A stretch of DNA of 64,000 nt, from assembly GCA_037176845.1 (NCBI GenBank), contig JAYKXP010000011.1:744001-808000 (forward strand), given 5' to 3'. The notes beneath the pieces are model-generated. The model made no database searches. It saw nothing but the letters and a program-made list of their open reading frames with translations, and was not told the DNA's origin. The position numbers and the translations under genes are program-made. Shown here in pieces: positions 21,993 through 34,956 of this stretch; the stretch's first letter is position 1; every line of letters starts with the position of its first letter. This DNA comes from Paramarasmius palmivorus (lineage: Eukaryota > Basidiomycota > Agaricomycetes > Agaricales > Marasmiaceae).

Positions 21993-24867
21993 CTACCTCC
22001 TACGCTCATAGCCATTATCACGATCATGTTTCCCATTCACACGTTCCGTGTCCCGATACCCACGATCTCTATCCCTAACATCCTCCTTCTCATATCGTCC
22101 TCTACGTGGAGGTGACCTCGATCTCGAATTCGACCTATTCCTTCGATACCCGTTTCGTGGCGGAGGTGGTGACCTGGAATCATCTCGATATCTCGAGCGA
22201 GGTGGCGGTGACATGCTATCATCCCTTCCACGACCCGAGGGACGATGAGGCGGCAAATCACGTTCGCCCCTTCGAGAGTAAATATCCATCTTTTTGTCAC
22301 GAGCATCCATAGAATTACTCTGTCGTGATCGGGGTGGTGTATCCTCACGCTTGCGACGTGGTGGAGGGCTACGAGAAATACTTCGGCCTCGACGTGGTGG
22401 TGTCCTTGAATCAGCTGAATCAGGAGAGCCACCACGGCGGCGACGAGGTGGAGAGGGTGTTCGCGTGCGACGACGACGAGAGGTACGCCGTCGTGAATCG
22501 TCAGGTCCAGAGTCGGAATCAGAGTCAGAGGAATCAGCGCTGCTCGAGTCAGAATCTGACGAATCAGAGTCAGAGGACGAGTCTGAGTCTGAAGATGACT
22601 CTGCCTCGAGCATAGCCCGTCGTTGCTCCATGATCAGTCGAGGCGCATTCTATAGTCAAAGATCAGTCTCTGCAGTCCTAGCGCATGTAGAAGCGATGCT
22701 GACCTTCAAATACTCTCGCATTTCCTCTGTAACGACACCAAGTCCGATACTGGTGAAATAGTTGATCGAGAACCGCGTGTTCTTGGGTACATCCATTGGG
22801 AACATTCCCTCACAACCCTTCTTCACCTCTGGATCCTTGAACCGCTCAGCCAAAGTCTTCAAACCCATACTCTCCATCATCTCCTGCATCATGATCTTGA
22901 TGAAGATACGACTACTAGAGGTAGTATCATCTTCGTTGACCTTGACGCACTCGAGCACCATCCATGAGATGGCATCTGTAGCCAACATGTGGCCAAAGAA
23001 CCTAGCAATGTTTCGCAAGCGATTTGTCTCGTATCGGTGTATCGTGGTATAGTAGTTTTGGAACGCTTGTTCAAAACAGTCGGTCCAAACTCGGTTGAGT
23101 TTACTGAACCGCTCGCCAACGAGCCCATAGAATGTCGAATACGAACGCTCTTGTGAACAACATTCGATGATCATGTTGACGAGCTCAATCTGTTGTACAA
23201 TTAGCAAAAGGAGTACTATCGCTGTGTAAGGCTGCTAACCTCTTGGCCTTCTTGAAGCTGCACCTTGAGGAGCTTGTGCACAGCTTCTTCATAGTTGAGT
23301 GCGTTCATTATGCTAAGATATATCATTCGACGAAGGTTGACGAGGTTGGTCTCCGTGCGATCCTCGATTCCTTCTTTTTCTTCCACTGCAACTATGGTCA
23401 GTACCCCTACGGAATAGGAGGATTTAGAAAAAATGGGTACCTTCGTCCTCTGAATCATCACTAGAATCCTCTTCTGAACCAGATTCCTCATCCGAATCTT
23501 CCCCTAGAATCTCAGCTTTGATAGACTTGTATTTTTCCTCGTTTTCCAGATAATTGGGATCAACCTTGAAAATATCTGAAGCAAATGGGTACGAGCATAA
23601 AACGTGGCAGTGAAAGTACTTACTCAAGCCTTCTTGGACCTGCAACTCCTCCTCTAGTTGTATTTGATGAGTGATTTGTTCATCCTCCTCCACCAAATCC
23701 AGGCCTTCTGGAAGAATAGGGTTGTCCTTGTATTTGTCCTTCCGCACCTGCATCAGCACTTCGATCATGTATTGCACACGATGACTGATAGCCCCCTCGT
23801 TCAACACAGCACGGAAGCGTTCGTACACTGTTGCGTTGGCCTTAGGCGAGTTTTCTGCAAGGAAGGCACCAACTTCACGCATGAAGCCGACAGCGATTTC
23901 GATAGCGTCGTCGGTAGGTCGCTCGAGGAGAAGGACGAGGATTTGTAGGGCGATGATTTCATGAGCGACGGCTTGGTTGACGAGATGGCCAATGAAGGTT
24001 GTGGTGGAGTGGCAGACGGTCTGGGAGTAGCGTTGGTCAATTAAAGCTAGGATAGAAGACGCTTGAAGCTTACCTTGTCATTCCTTTTGAAAGCACGGCG
24101 GAATTGACTGATGAGTCGAATCAATAGCAATTCTCCGACTTGAGGAAGTTTGGAGTTGATAATTGCAACCAACGCCGCAAAGACGGGAGTAAACGGTAAA
24201 CTTGCCGCCTGTGCCTTCATTACACTCCGTGCAAATAACCCTCGACCTCTAATCAAGTTTTCTGCAAAGAGTTCGGGCACAACCTGCTTGATGTTGGTTA
24301 TGTTGACCCTGTTAACGATACCAGTAATGGATTTTCGAAGGGCATCCCAAGACAAACGTTGATACTCCGCACTGGATTTGTCATTCGAAGCCGCTGCTTG
24401 GAGAGCCCGAAGTCGTGCAGGGGGCATGTAAACACCACCAGACCGTGACCCAACAAGCTTTGCAAACTCTGCTTTTGCATCAAACTCCTTCTCCTTCTCG
24501 TCCTTTGGTTTCTCAATCTTTTCGAGCTCCATGGCGGCGACTCGTGCAGCTAATTGGCGTTCACGTTCTGCACGTCGTACGGGGTCGATATCATTGACTC
24601 TTGGAGCGTCGACTCGTGAGGGTTTTGGAGACCTTGACCTGCGCCGACTGGAAGGTGGTGCATCGTCCGCTGGACTTGAAGGTGAACGAGACCTGCAGAA
24701 ATTTCCAGTGAAAAGACATACAAGTATGATAAATTGAGAACAAACCTCTTCCTTTTGTGCAGCGAGCTGCTTTCGGCTCTTGGGGACTCCATAGTTCTGA
24801 GCTGGTCGTGGTGGTCAATGGCGGAGCCGTGACTGCTGGTTTGGTTGTGTTTGGCAAAAGCTTGCAT
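21993..24867 (-). CDS. CWC22: Pre-mRNA-splicing factor CWC22
   Basis: At least seven exons on the minus strand. After an RS-type N-terminus (HKRKR joined by an intron to [13 protein letters not shown]) comes the MIF4G region, with [30 protein letters not shown] and [19 protein letters not shown]. The domain is completed by [20 protein letters not shown] and [13 protein letters not shown]. An acidic linker ([20 protein letters not shown]) precedes the MA3 domain: [44 protein letters not shown]. The last exon is a long Ser/Arg/Asp-rich tail. CWC22 is an essential spliceosome component that holds the exon-junction helicase eIF4A3 and is needed before the first catalytic step. The start is taken at the first ATG (24867); a second at 24792 is possible. 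Confidence 0.93.
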
Positions 24868-24925
24868 TGTGAGCGGCTATTGAGCGGACAGTTTAGTTGC
24901 CGAACCCGGTTTGTCTCTTACCATC
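24868..24925. promoter_or_regulatory. Compact bidirectional promoter
   Basis: 58 bp (133 bp if the second CWC22 Met is used) separate the divergent CWC22 and LACTB2-like starts. Confidence 0.4.
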
Positions 24926-26117
24926 ATGGAGAAGCTAGAAGCATTGTCATCCATTGCGAGGGTGAGCTCTGGATTTACGATACCTTGTTATAGAAACTCA
25001 CAAGCCTTTACAGCTCAGCCCTAGTGCCGTCCGCGTTCTCGCCCAGGTATGCCTCAAACACATCAATCTACGATTGTCATGTCGATGAATAATCAAATAG
25101 AATCCGGGAAAGTTTACTCTACAAGGTCAGTTTCTCAGGTTTACTATCTGAATTGTCTACAATCAGCTTGTAGGTACCAACACCTACATCATCGGTAAAC
25201 AGAATCCGTATACGTTGGTCGACACCGGGGAAGGTCTAGAAGAATACATTCCCGTTCTGGAGAAGGCTCTGACGGAGACCGTACCATTGACCAATCCCGA
25301 TGAACCACACGTTTCGGACATCATCATTTCGCATTGGCACCGAGATCATGTCGGCGGCCTTCCAGGTATACTCGCGATGTTGCGACGGTTGTGGAATGAC
25401 AAGAAGACTTCGGCTCCCTTCAAACCGCCGCGACTACATAAATTTCCTATCTCATCCGAATCTACTCCGTCACACGAGTGGTATAACCTACCTTCTATTC
25501 TTCAATCTCTTCCGAAAGATTGTTTCACGGCCGCTCCGAACGGGGACTACTGCCACGAACTCCGCGACTTGCAGACCTTTGAAGCGTCTTCGACCACTCT
25601 TCAAGTCCTACATACCCCAGGACACACAGTCGACTCCATATGTCTCTACATACCCGATGACCAGGCGCTGTATACAGCTGACACAGTACTTGGGCAAGGG
25701 ACAGCGGTCTTTGAGGATCTGGGGACGTACATCAACAGTCTCCGAAAGATGAAAGACTTCCACACCACTGGCGAATATACCATTCTATATCCCGGCCACG
25801 GCCCCGTCGTCAAAGACGGCGTGGAAACTATTGCGACCTACATTAAGCACCGTCTAGAGCGGGAAGCTCAGGTGCTCCAAGTCCTCCAGTCTCCACCTCC
25901 TGCGCCAACCGAAACGGACTCACAGGACTATACTGGGTCTGCGTGGACGACTTGGAAGATTGTCGGGAATATTTATGCGGCTTACCCAGAGTCGCTGTGG
26001 CTTCCTGCGTCGAATAGTATATATCTACATATGCAGAAGCTAGAGCGAGAAGGGATTGTCAAACGTTTAGGCGGAGAAGGTGTTCATACGAGATGGGGAC
26101 TCAACGCCAGGCTGTGA
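24926..26117 (+). CDS. LACTB2-like metallo-beta-lactamase fold protein
   Basis: A short first exon (24926-24961, MEKLEALSSIAR) and two small exons lead into a long final exon from about 25186. The join reads NPGKFTLQ to GTNTYIIGKQNPYTLVDTG, typical of the family. The metal site is SHWHRDHVGG (HxHxDH), followed by HTPGHTVDS, the Asp in LYTADTVLG and the last His in YPGHGPVV. The C-terminal winged-helix-like part (SIYLHMQKLEREGIVKRLG) is also as in LACTB2, a single-strand-specific endoribonuclease of mitochondria in animals. Related fungal proteins are also annotated as polyketide-type hydrolases, but no PKS is nearby. Length is about 340 residues. The gene is divergent from CWC22. Confidence 0.9.
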
Positions 26118-26434
26118 ACAGTCGGTTCGCGCTGCAAGTTGTCTGAGCGTATGACTATTGGCAAGTATTTAGAATCTATCTGTATCATCCGTTTTTGGAT
26201 ATCTTGGAACTGTAGACGTGTAACGTGTAACCCTTGTATAAATCGCAATAACACCAAAAAGTTCAGATCTGAATACCACATCAAGCGCCCGTAGCAATGC
26301 AAGCGCCAAAAGCCTGACTAAGCGTTTCTGCCACGAACGTCCACGACACGAGCAGCGTTGTGGACAGCATTCTCAAAGCTTTCTTCATCGTCTGGAGCGT
26401 AAACGCCAGTGCGCAGGCCAGAATATAGGTTATC
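26118..26434. other. Intergenic, 317 bp
   Basis: 3' flank of the LACTB2-like gene and promoter of the coatomer gene. No element recognised. Confidence 0.4.
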
Positions 26435-29429
26435 ATGTTATTTGAGGTCAATGTGAGTATTCATAGGCCTCATTAAAGTCGAAAATTCTAATTCGTACCG
26501 CCAGAGAAAACTCTTTAGTCGGTCAGATCGCGTCAAAGGCGTAGATTTCCATCCCACAGAACCCTGGATCATTACCGGCCTTTACAATGGCACAGTCAAT
26601 ATCTATAACCACGAAACAGGCGCTCTCGTCAAGACTTTTGAAGTTGCAGAAGTCCCCGTACGATGTATAAAATTCATTGCCCGAAAGAACTGGTTCGTCG
26701 CTGGCTCCGACGACTTCCAGCTACGAGTCTTCAACTACAACACTCACGAAAAAGTTGCGGCGTTTGAGGCGCACCCAGACTATATTCGATGTCTTACGGT
26801 ACACCCAACCGCCAGTATCGTACTTACTGGAAGTGATGATATGACGATCAAGGCTTGGGATTGGGATAAGGGTTGGAAGAACATTCAAGTGCGTGGCCCA
26901 GTCGATGGACAGGATGTGAACTGACTCTACGGATACTTTTAGACGTACGAAGGCCATAGTCACTACATCATGAACCTCGCTTTCAACCCTAAAGATTCCA
27001 ACACCTTCGCGTCGGCCTGTCTCGATCGCACAGTCAAGATGTGGTCATTGGGCTCACCCAATGCTAACTTTACCATGGATGCACACGAAAAGGGCGTCAA
27101 CTATGTCGACTTTTATCCAGGATCAGACAGACCGTACGTTGCCACCACTGGCGACGACAAAACGGTAAAGGTCTGGGACTACCACAGCAAGTCGTGCGTG
27201 CAGACCATGGAAGGCCACACCAACAACGTCTCCTTTGCCGTCTTCCATCCCAACCTCCCAATCATCATCAGTGGTAGTGAAGATGGCACTGTCAAGATAT
27301 GGAACTCGGGGACGTATCGTATCGAGAATACACTGAGTTATGCTATGGAGCGAGCATGGTGTATCGCTCTCCGAAAAGACGCGAACGAGGTTGCTATTGG
27401 CTACGACGAGGGTGTTGTTGTGATCAAGTTGGGAAGGGACGAACCTACCTTCAGCATGGACCCCTCTGGCAAGCTTATTTTCACCAAGAACCAGCAAGTA
27501 CTTTCCGGCAACCTCCAGACCGTCCAGATAGACGACGCTTCTCCAGCTTCAGATGGTCAACGACTACCTGTGCCTATGAAGGAAATTGGAACCACGGAAG
27601 TCTTCGCTACTTCTATTCATCACTCACCAAACGGCCGTTTCGTTACGGTTGTCGGTGATGGAGAATACATTACTTACACTGCTCTTGCGTGGAGGAACAA
27701 GAGCTTCGGAAATGGAATCTCCTTCGCGTGGGCGCCCGACTCGAACACATATGCCGTTTTGGAGACCAAGGTGAAGCTAAAGGTCTACAAAAACTTCAAG
27801 GAGCGAAGTGGTGGGATAAAAGGCGCCGGTAGTTTCAGTATGGAAGCTATTTACGGTGGAACCTTACTAGGTGGTCGGGGTAACGGCTTCGTTATGTTCT
27901 GGGATTGGGAAACTGGAGACATTGTTCGTCGGATTGATGTTGATGCCAAGAACGTAAGAGATATATTTCATTTGTTCAGTTTGAGGACCTTCCTTATCTT
28001 AATTGCTATCAACAGGTCTTCTGGTCTGGCAATGGATCTCTCGTAGCTATCACCGCCGAAGATTCGTTCTACATTCTCCGTTTTGACCGGGACGCGTACG
28101 AGGCCAAGCTCGCCGAAGGCGCGGACATCACTGATGAAGGTGTCGAAGAGGCCTTTGAAGTTATCGCCGATGTTCCGGAGAGGCACGTTGTTAGCCTCGC
28201 TTCTTTTGTTGCATCATACTGACTACTAACCAGCATCCGAACCGCGAAATGGATAGGTGACTGCTTCATCTACACCACGAACTCCAACAGGCTTTCGTAC
28301 TTCATTGGCAACGAATCATACACTATCAGCCCCTTCGACACGTAGGTCTCGCTCACTTTTCTTCAGGATTGGTGCTTAGATCGTTGAATAGTCCTCTCTA
28401 CCTCCTTGGCTATATCCCTGCACACAACCGCGTCTATCTTGTAGACAAAAACCTCAATGTCTATGGATACTCTCTGGCCCTTAGTGTCGTGGAGTACCAA
28501 ACAGCAGTGCTCCGCGGTGACATGGGTACAGCAGAGGAAATATTGTCCACCATTCCAAAGGAGCAACTGAACAAGGTTGCTCGATTCTTGGAAATAAGAG
28601 GTACGTGTCTTTCGCGATCGAAAAGCTTCTCACGTTGCTAACACAATATGGACCTCAGATCTAAAGGAGCTCGCCCTTAAGATCACGACCGACCCAGACC
28701 ATAAGTTCGACCTCTCGTTACAACTAGACGACCTAGACACTGCGCTTGAGATTGTGTCGGGTGTGCCCGAGCTTGAGGCCGAGGTCAAATGGAAGGCTCT
28801 GGGTGACAGGGCTCTTGCAGTCTGGCGATTTGACCTTGCAAGGAAGTGCTTTGAAAAGGCGGGTGACTTGAGTGCGTTGATGCTTCTTCTACTATCTACT
28901 GGTGATAGAGATGGGTTGTCCGAGTTAGCAACGAAGGCAGGTGGGTAAAGTTCCATATAATACCATGGGAACACTGGCGTTGACAGTTTCGTACAGAGGA
29001 AAAGGGACAGAATAACCTTGCCTTCGTGACTCACTTCCAACTTGGTGATGCATCGTCATGTGTCGACCTTCTAATGAAGACGCAGAGAGCGCCCGAGGCC
29101 GCATTATTTGCACGAACATATACTCCTAGGTTCGTACCCGAGTTTCCGTTTATCCTGACAATCTTGCTTACTGGGAATGTTATAGTCAAATACCCAAGGC
29201 CGTCGATGCCTGGCAAGCTGATCTAAAAGCCAAGGGCCGGTCGAAAATTGCGGCAGCTATCGCTCACCCGAGTCAACATCCCGAGCGTTTTACTGAAGGC
29301 TTGGATGATGCCATTGCAAGAGAAGATCATGATTCGGGTGAGTAGCTATAATGTTGTAAACACACCATTGAAGCTGACGCACTGTCCGCAGCTGGTGGCT
29401 CCCCTGTACTGGTCGATACGAGTGCATGA
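26435..29429 (+). CDS. Coatomer subunit beta' (COPB2)
   Basis: The first exon encodes only MLFEVN and is followed by a 52-nt intron and [20 protein letters not shown], the invariant N-terminus of beta'-COP. A series of WD40 repeats follows (for example [71 protein letters not shown]), forming two propellers. The helical solenoid comes next ([51 protein letters not shown]). Several short introns interrupt the 3' half (around 27955, 28180, 28345, 28600, 28945, 29130). The protein ends [11 protein letters not shown]. Beta'-COP is part of the COPI coat that recycles proteins from Golgi to ER and reads KKXX signals through its propeller. Length is about 840 residues, usual for fungi. Confidence 0.94.
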
Positions 29430-30825
29430 TATGGAAGGACTCTTTCGACTTGCTATTTTCTCTATTTGTACCCTCTGCATTCAGGTAAATAAATTTTTTG
29501 TGCAATGGACATACCGCCACCTACGCCGCTGTACATAGCGGTGCCGGTCCGTGTGTTGGCGATAACCTGTGTGACGTGCTTTCGTCACTTGCGTCGGGAA
29601 CATCAACGCACATCACGCTGACACAGGCTGACATCCGGGGACGTCTCTCCGAAACTGCGTGGTGAATGCACCTCGATTTCTCACCGCCCCATGGATGCCA
29701 GCATCCCCGCATCTCCAGCATCTTCAGAGTCCGACAAGCGACGGCGATAATCTCCCTCATCAGAATCACACTGTCAACATTGTACAATCTTGTACAATTT
29801 CCTCCGAAATCCGGGTTCTCGACTGTTCTCGAGTTCTCAAGTTCTTAAGCAGCTTTAAACTCAGGGTTTCATTTTCTCATGGGAGTCCGAAAACACGGAG
29901 AATCCTTATCATGTATTGAATGACAGACTGAAAGAAAAATACACGATGTCAATCACAGCGTCTAATGCTAAAACACGCCATGAATGTTGACAGAAGCCCA
30001 GAAGACACGATCAAACCAAAAGTATTGCCACATCAGCCCTGGTTCCGCAATGGGACTCTGTTGTATCTCTCTTCATCTGAACTCAGATGAATACTGCTCC
30101 TCTCACACTACACAACTATTACTGCCCCCATCCTCGTTTTTTCCGACATCGATCATGCCTATAGCCGAGAAGGCCTCTTGAACGAGTTCTTGCTGACAAT
30201 AGTACCCGAAACTCATTGTTGAGAAAGTCCATTCTGGCTGTCGCCCAGAACCTGATTTGAGAACAAAAAACTCGTGTTGGTGGAGCTTCTGAACGTCACC
30301 CCTGGTGGCGTTTCTTGGATGTAGAAATGAAAGACGTTGATTAATATTCCTGGGGTGTAGTTGGCGACGGTACAGGAGGTGGTCAATATTGATGATATGT
30401 ACTGGGGAATGTACTGGGGAATAGGGAACAGGATTCCATAGAGATACAGTTGTATAGCGATGTATAGTGTTCCTAAAGGGAATAATCGGACAACAGTCGG
30501 GTAAAAAGCCCCGTGCATGTAGGTGCCGAAAGGGAAAATGAGGGTGTAATAGTTGCATGGATAGCGTATGTGCAAAGGGGTGAGACGAGATGGAACCAAT
30601 AAGAGATAATGATAATCGGAAAGGAGTGAACAAAACAAAGGAATGGAATAAATCGATGTGATGCGATATGATGTGGGGTGTTATTGTGGTGGCACAAAGA
30701 ACGATGTTCGATGGTAATACAGGTTATCCGAGATCCAGCGCAAATCCAGCGAAACGAGGTGAAAAAAGTCTACAGCCATACACCTATGCGGAGGAATATT
30801 GGAGGGAAATGAAAAGATACACGCT
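29430..30825. other. Intergenic, about 1.4 kb
   Basis: Convergent gap between COPB2 and the transporter gene. Open stretches on the minus strand (30103-30638) overlap in two frames and have biased, non-protein-like composition. No RNA gene or repeat family recognised. Confidence 0.45.
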
Positions 30826-32408
30826 TCAGATCGCTCTTAGCCTCCTCTCTTTAGCTCGCTTCTTCTCGGTATACTCGACACGCGCGTACCATGCTCCACC
30901 AAGAAGAGTCAAGAGGATACCCAACACGTTTGTTGTTGATATCGTCAGGTTGAAAATCAGAACGGCGAGCAAAATCGTCAACACTTGCTTCACATTTGCT
31001 AATCGGGAGAAATCAGCGGTTAACTCTAGCGAGTGGGAAACCGAGCCTTACCGGCAACTGTCATACTCAGCGGACCGACTTTCTTATTCGCACTAAAGCT
31101 GACGACATTGAGCCCAAAAGCAATGCAACCGTTGAACGCGACAGCTAAAAGTTTCCCTGACGACATCTCGGTACCAGCATAATGCCGTATACGGGTCAGC
31201 TCTCCCGAAAGTTGAGCAAAAATGATGCATTGCACAAAGGCAAGTGGAGAGAGAAGGTGTAGGAATGCCAATGGATTGAGTTTAGGGAGTGCAGGTGAAC
31301 TGCTGCGTAGGTTGAAATGCTTTGCGAGAGGCGACGATGAACCAGAGGAAGCAGGAGGCGATTGCAGAACATTCGTGAGGATGGTCTTCAGCGCAGCGAG
31401 GACTGCACCTAGCAGCGTCAAGAAGAAACCCCATTTTGTGTAATAGTAGTCTCCGTATGTTCTTTGAACAAAGAAAATGAGTGAAAACGGAACAAGGGAC
31501 ACAGGGGCAGTAACTCACGCAAAACCAACTCCGGCGACAACAGGTATCAGGGAGATAATCCGCGCCCGGCTACTAGTAGTGCCCAAAAGTAGTGAGGATA
31601 GTATAATTGTGAACAAAGGGGTGACCGCTCGAACAACTTGATGAAACTAACCGGGATCAGTTGTCAAAGAGTGTAACCATCAAGGGGTATTGAATATACA
31701 CTGTGTACTCACAGGAACGGTGACTAGCTGCAATGACACGTTGCTAACGACGATATTGATGGCGTACAGGACACTGAAGGCGGTAACAACCATCCTTTGA
31801 GATTTCGTCAGTTGAGCTGGTTTGAAGAATCCCGCACGGGCCAGGGCCGAGGAGCCCAAGCTTCCGAACAACGCATGTACGGCGGTGAGGGTGTAAGGGA
31901 AGGGGAAGTAGACGAGGACTCCTTTGTTGTATAGCGTGAGGCCGAGATTGAAGCAAAAGTAGAGGCACAGCCAATACGTCTGGGATCCATTGATTCGCTG
32001 GCAATATGACATTGACGAGCGCGATGGTACAGGCTGCGAGTTCGGAGAAGGAAGGGGAGATAGTTCGACGTTGGGCTTCACAAGTAACACATTGACATCG
32101 GCATTAGGTGAGCTTGGGTATGGTTCGCGATGATAGGTTCGGTTTAGACGCAGGTGACCCTCGCGGTCGGCACGTTTCGAAGCCTTCTTGGAGTTCATGG
32201 CTGACGAGTTGAGCGTTATACGACCAGTACGCGAGCCGCGTGCATCTCCGGGGGACAAGGGAGGTGCTGTCGACGTCTCGACGAGGGTTTGCATGGAGGT
32301 AAGGGAAGAGTTTGAAGAAAATTCACAGGCGGCGCGTTCCTCATATGCCATTTGATAAGGCCATGATGCACTTTTGGGAAAGCCATCCCTGCGAAAAAAT
32401 CCTGACAT
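30826..32408 (-). CDS. Triose-phosphate-type nucleotide-sugar transporter
   Basis: Minus-strand gene with introns near 31720-31645, 31520-31455 and 31050-30990. The start is the first ATG (32408, MSGFFRRDG). About 120 Ser-rich cytosolic residues precede a run of membrane segments. Motifs of the TPT/DMT family are visible: LYFCFNLGLTLYNKGVLVYF, FPYTLTAVHALFGSLG, SLQLVTVPFHQVVRAVTPLF (rebuilt across an intron), YYYTKWGFFLTLLGA, and NVVSFSANKKVGPLSMTVAG joining to NVKQVLTILLAVL. The C-terminus is basic (EYTEKKRAK). Proteins of this kind exchange phosphorylated sugars or nucleotide sugars across Golgi or ER membranes, like yeast Sly41; the substrate cannot be read from sequence. Confidence 0.88.
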
Positions 32409-32990
32409 GTCTGATCCGACTGTGATATTGCCGGCCAACGTAACTCTGTGCAAGAGATGATGGATCTCAAGTTGACTCCAAGAGAATCTGATGATTTAAT
32501 TTCGGACCCTGTGCCGCCAGCGTCGCGTACGAAAGGAAGTCGAAGACTTGAGAGCCCAAGAGAATGACAATGAAGGTATGTTTTTCAAGTGATTTTCCGA
32601 GATTTGCACCCAAACGCGAAGAAGACGACCTGTTGCAAACCTGCCGCCAGCATGAAATGTATTAGCCGAATTTTGGCGCCAAATCTGCACAGCAAAAGAG
32701 GTACTTACAGATTCGAAAAGGCGGTCCCCAGAAAAAGGCTAGAGTTGAAGCAATACAGACATTTAAGAGAAAGTCTTGACCGAGGCAAGCTAAGGATAGC
32801 CTTGGCCGACTCGAATAATTGCGCCCAGCTTCCTTGTTTGGGTTTGTTGGCGCGGCGGGTCTAACCCTAACCTATTGCTAATAGCCCTAACCCTAGACCT
32901 GAGCGTCGGGTCACTGCCACTCACGCGCCTAATTTGGGCTTTTGTCTCTTCGTCTACTACCACCACCACATCTTACAGGCTCCTTTCTCC
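32409..32990. promoter_or_regulatory. Divergent promoter, transporter / RING gene
   Basis: A 582-bp region between two divergent starts. A pair of telomere-repeat-like motifs lies near the RING gene (listed separately). Confidence 0.4.
32863..32896. promoter_or_regulatory. Telobox-like motif pair
   Basis: AACCCTAACC (32863-32872) and CCCTAACCCTAG (32885-32896) are two short runs of the TTAGGG telomere unit, about 95-130 bp upstream of the RING gene start. In yeasts such sites bind Tbf1-type factors; a role here is inferred. Confidence 0.4.
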
Positions 32991-34779
32991 ATGCCGACAG
33001 CGACGATGGAACAGATTTCTGGACCAAGTACATCCGTACTTGTGCCCAGCAATAGCTCCAAGAAACGGCAGCAATCCGAAGACATTAGCGATGTTCCTCG
33101 TGACAACAAAAGGCTCAAAGTCGATTCGCCTCACACGAATAAGGATAAGAAGAAGCGGAGAAAGAAGAAGAGAAAGATGTCTATTGTTGGAGAGGAGAAT
33201 TATGCTAGGTCAAAGTCGGAGAGCTCGCTACAAGGAACTCGTTCTGTTTCCATCAAGCCAGCTTCGACTCGAGAAACTGAGAGCGCACCGGTTGAGGATG
33301 TCGGTGACAACCAGGTAATTTATGCTAATTGAAGACCAAGTCGCATCTAATGCTCTTTTCAAGCTACCTGCAACCCCAGGCGCAGACGCTTCAGCTCCTA
33401 ACACGTCGTCGTCTGAGTCATCAGCTGCTGTTAACCGTCTCACAGACGAAGTCAAAACTCAATCCTCAGTACGCTTTTAGCAAGATTTTCCTTCAAATTT
33501 CTCACTGATATTTCATCAGCTAATCGATAGACACGAAAAGGCACTAGCTGGAGTCCAACAAAACATCAGTTGCCAGATTTGCCTCGACCTGCTCTACAAG
33601 CCTTATGCTCTCGCTCCATGCGGCCACGTAGCATGTCATAGCTGCCTTGTTTCATGGTTCACCTCACCGCAACCTCACGATGGCGCCATCGAAGACGCAC
33701 ATCAACCTCGCACGTTCTACACTCGCAAAAAGACCTGTCCACACTGTCGCGCCATTGTTCGGGAACGACCTGTCGAAGTATGGGCGATCAAGAATATCGT
33801 CACCGCTTTGGCTCAAAGCGGTCTACTCACCAACATCCCTGAACCACTACCGCCGCCCTCAGAAAGTGCCGCCGAAAACAAAGACAAGGATCCATGGAAG
33901 AACATCTTCCGACCGCCGACCAAACTTTTGGATCAGATGTACAGTAACGATAGACCTCTGACGGATTTACCTGTCGAGGATGTTGGGATGTACGATGCGG
34001 AGGATGGGGGTATCTATAGGTGTTTGGACTGCATGCATGAGATTGAGGGAGGCGTTTGTTCTGGATGCGAAAGACTCTATCCTGGACATGAACAGCTCGA
34101 GGATCACGGGCCGTTCTGGGATGAGTTAATTGGATTCTGGGGTGGGCCTCCTGATATTGATGACAGTGAGAGCGATGGCTCGAGTGTCCATGGACCATAC
34201 AGAGGAATAAACTTCGCAGAACAGCTTAGAGCTGCATTTGGGTTGGGTGGACCTAGTGATGACGAAGACGAAGAAGGCGAAGGGGAGGAGGAAGACTATG
34301 AAGGGAGTTTCATTGACGATGGTGATGTTGGAGAGGTCATCGAAATCAACGATGACGAGGATGAAGATGAGCCCGCAAGGCTTCCTCGACGAAGGCGGAT
34401 CCGACCTACAGAAGTCATCGAGCTTTCTGACGAAGAAAGTGACCATACAGACGATGGCGAAGGTGACCACAGTTTCCAGGTACGGCCGTATGGAAGAGGC
34501 AGATTGTATCAGTCTGATTCTGAGGACGAGGACGGCGAGCGTGTCGAAGATAATGGAGATATCAATATTCAGATCGGCGCCGAGGACGAGGATTCACAAC
34601 ATAGTGACTCCGACAGTGGCACGTCTATCCGCAGGTACCATCGGAGTCGGAGGATAGGCAGCGACGAATCAGAGGACGAAGAGGAAGATGACGGTTCGAT
34701 ACCAGGTCCACCAGCGAGATACAGGCATTGGTTCACGCGCGCGGAAGACGATGGTGATAGTGGGAGCGAAAGCGATTGA
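32991..34779 (+). CDS. RING-type E3 ubiquitin ligase
   Basis: Three exons with introns at about 33315-33363 and 33470-33520. A lysine-rich nuclear-type patch (KDKKKRRKKKRK) lies in the N-terminal 65 residues. A C3HC4 RING follows: CQICLDLLYKPYALAPCGHV, then ACHSCLVSWF, and after a long loop KKTCPHCRAIV. Further on, YRCLDCMHEIEGGVCSGC suggests a second small zinc site. The C-terminal 250 residues are strongly acidic with Asp/Glu/Ser tracts (including VIELSDEESDH and VIEINDDEDEDE, similar to SUMO-interacting motifs), so a SUMO-targeted nuclear ubiquitin ligase is an attractive guess. The start is the first ATG in frame. Confidence 0.86.
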
Positions 34780-34956
34780 TCTGTGATTCGTCTAGCACTG
34801 GCAGCGATACCTACTACTACCTTAGCACCAAAAGAAATGTAAACCAGGAGGTCTTTGTACACGTACACCTAATGATTTCTCAGCCGGAATTTGCTTCCGT
34901 TTGACCCATGACTGAGACTCCAGGTGACCTTTCTAACTGAAACATCACCTCAAGAC

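Noticed and set aside
22294..22761. 155-codon plus-strand open stretch with Arg/Glu/Ser-rich product
   Set aside because: It is the antisense shadow of the Ser/Arg-rich tail of CWC22.
29690..29755. Short ATG frame with Ala/Ser/Pro-rich product ending in Arg residues
   Set aside because: Only about 20 codons, without splice continuation or family signature.
30103..30638. Two overlapping minus-strand open stretches of 140-176 codons
   Set aside because: They overlap each other in different frames, have repetitive Tyr/Ile/Pro-rich composition, and lie in the 3' gap of two convergent genes.
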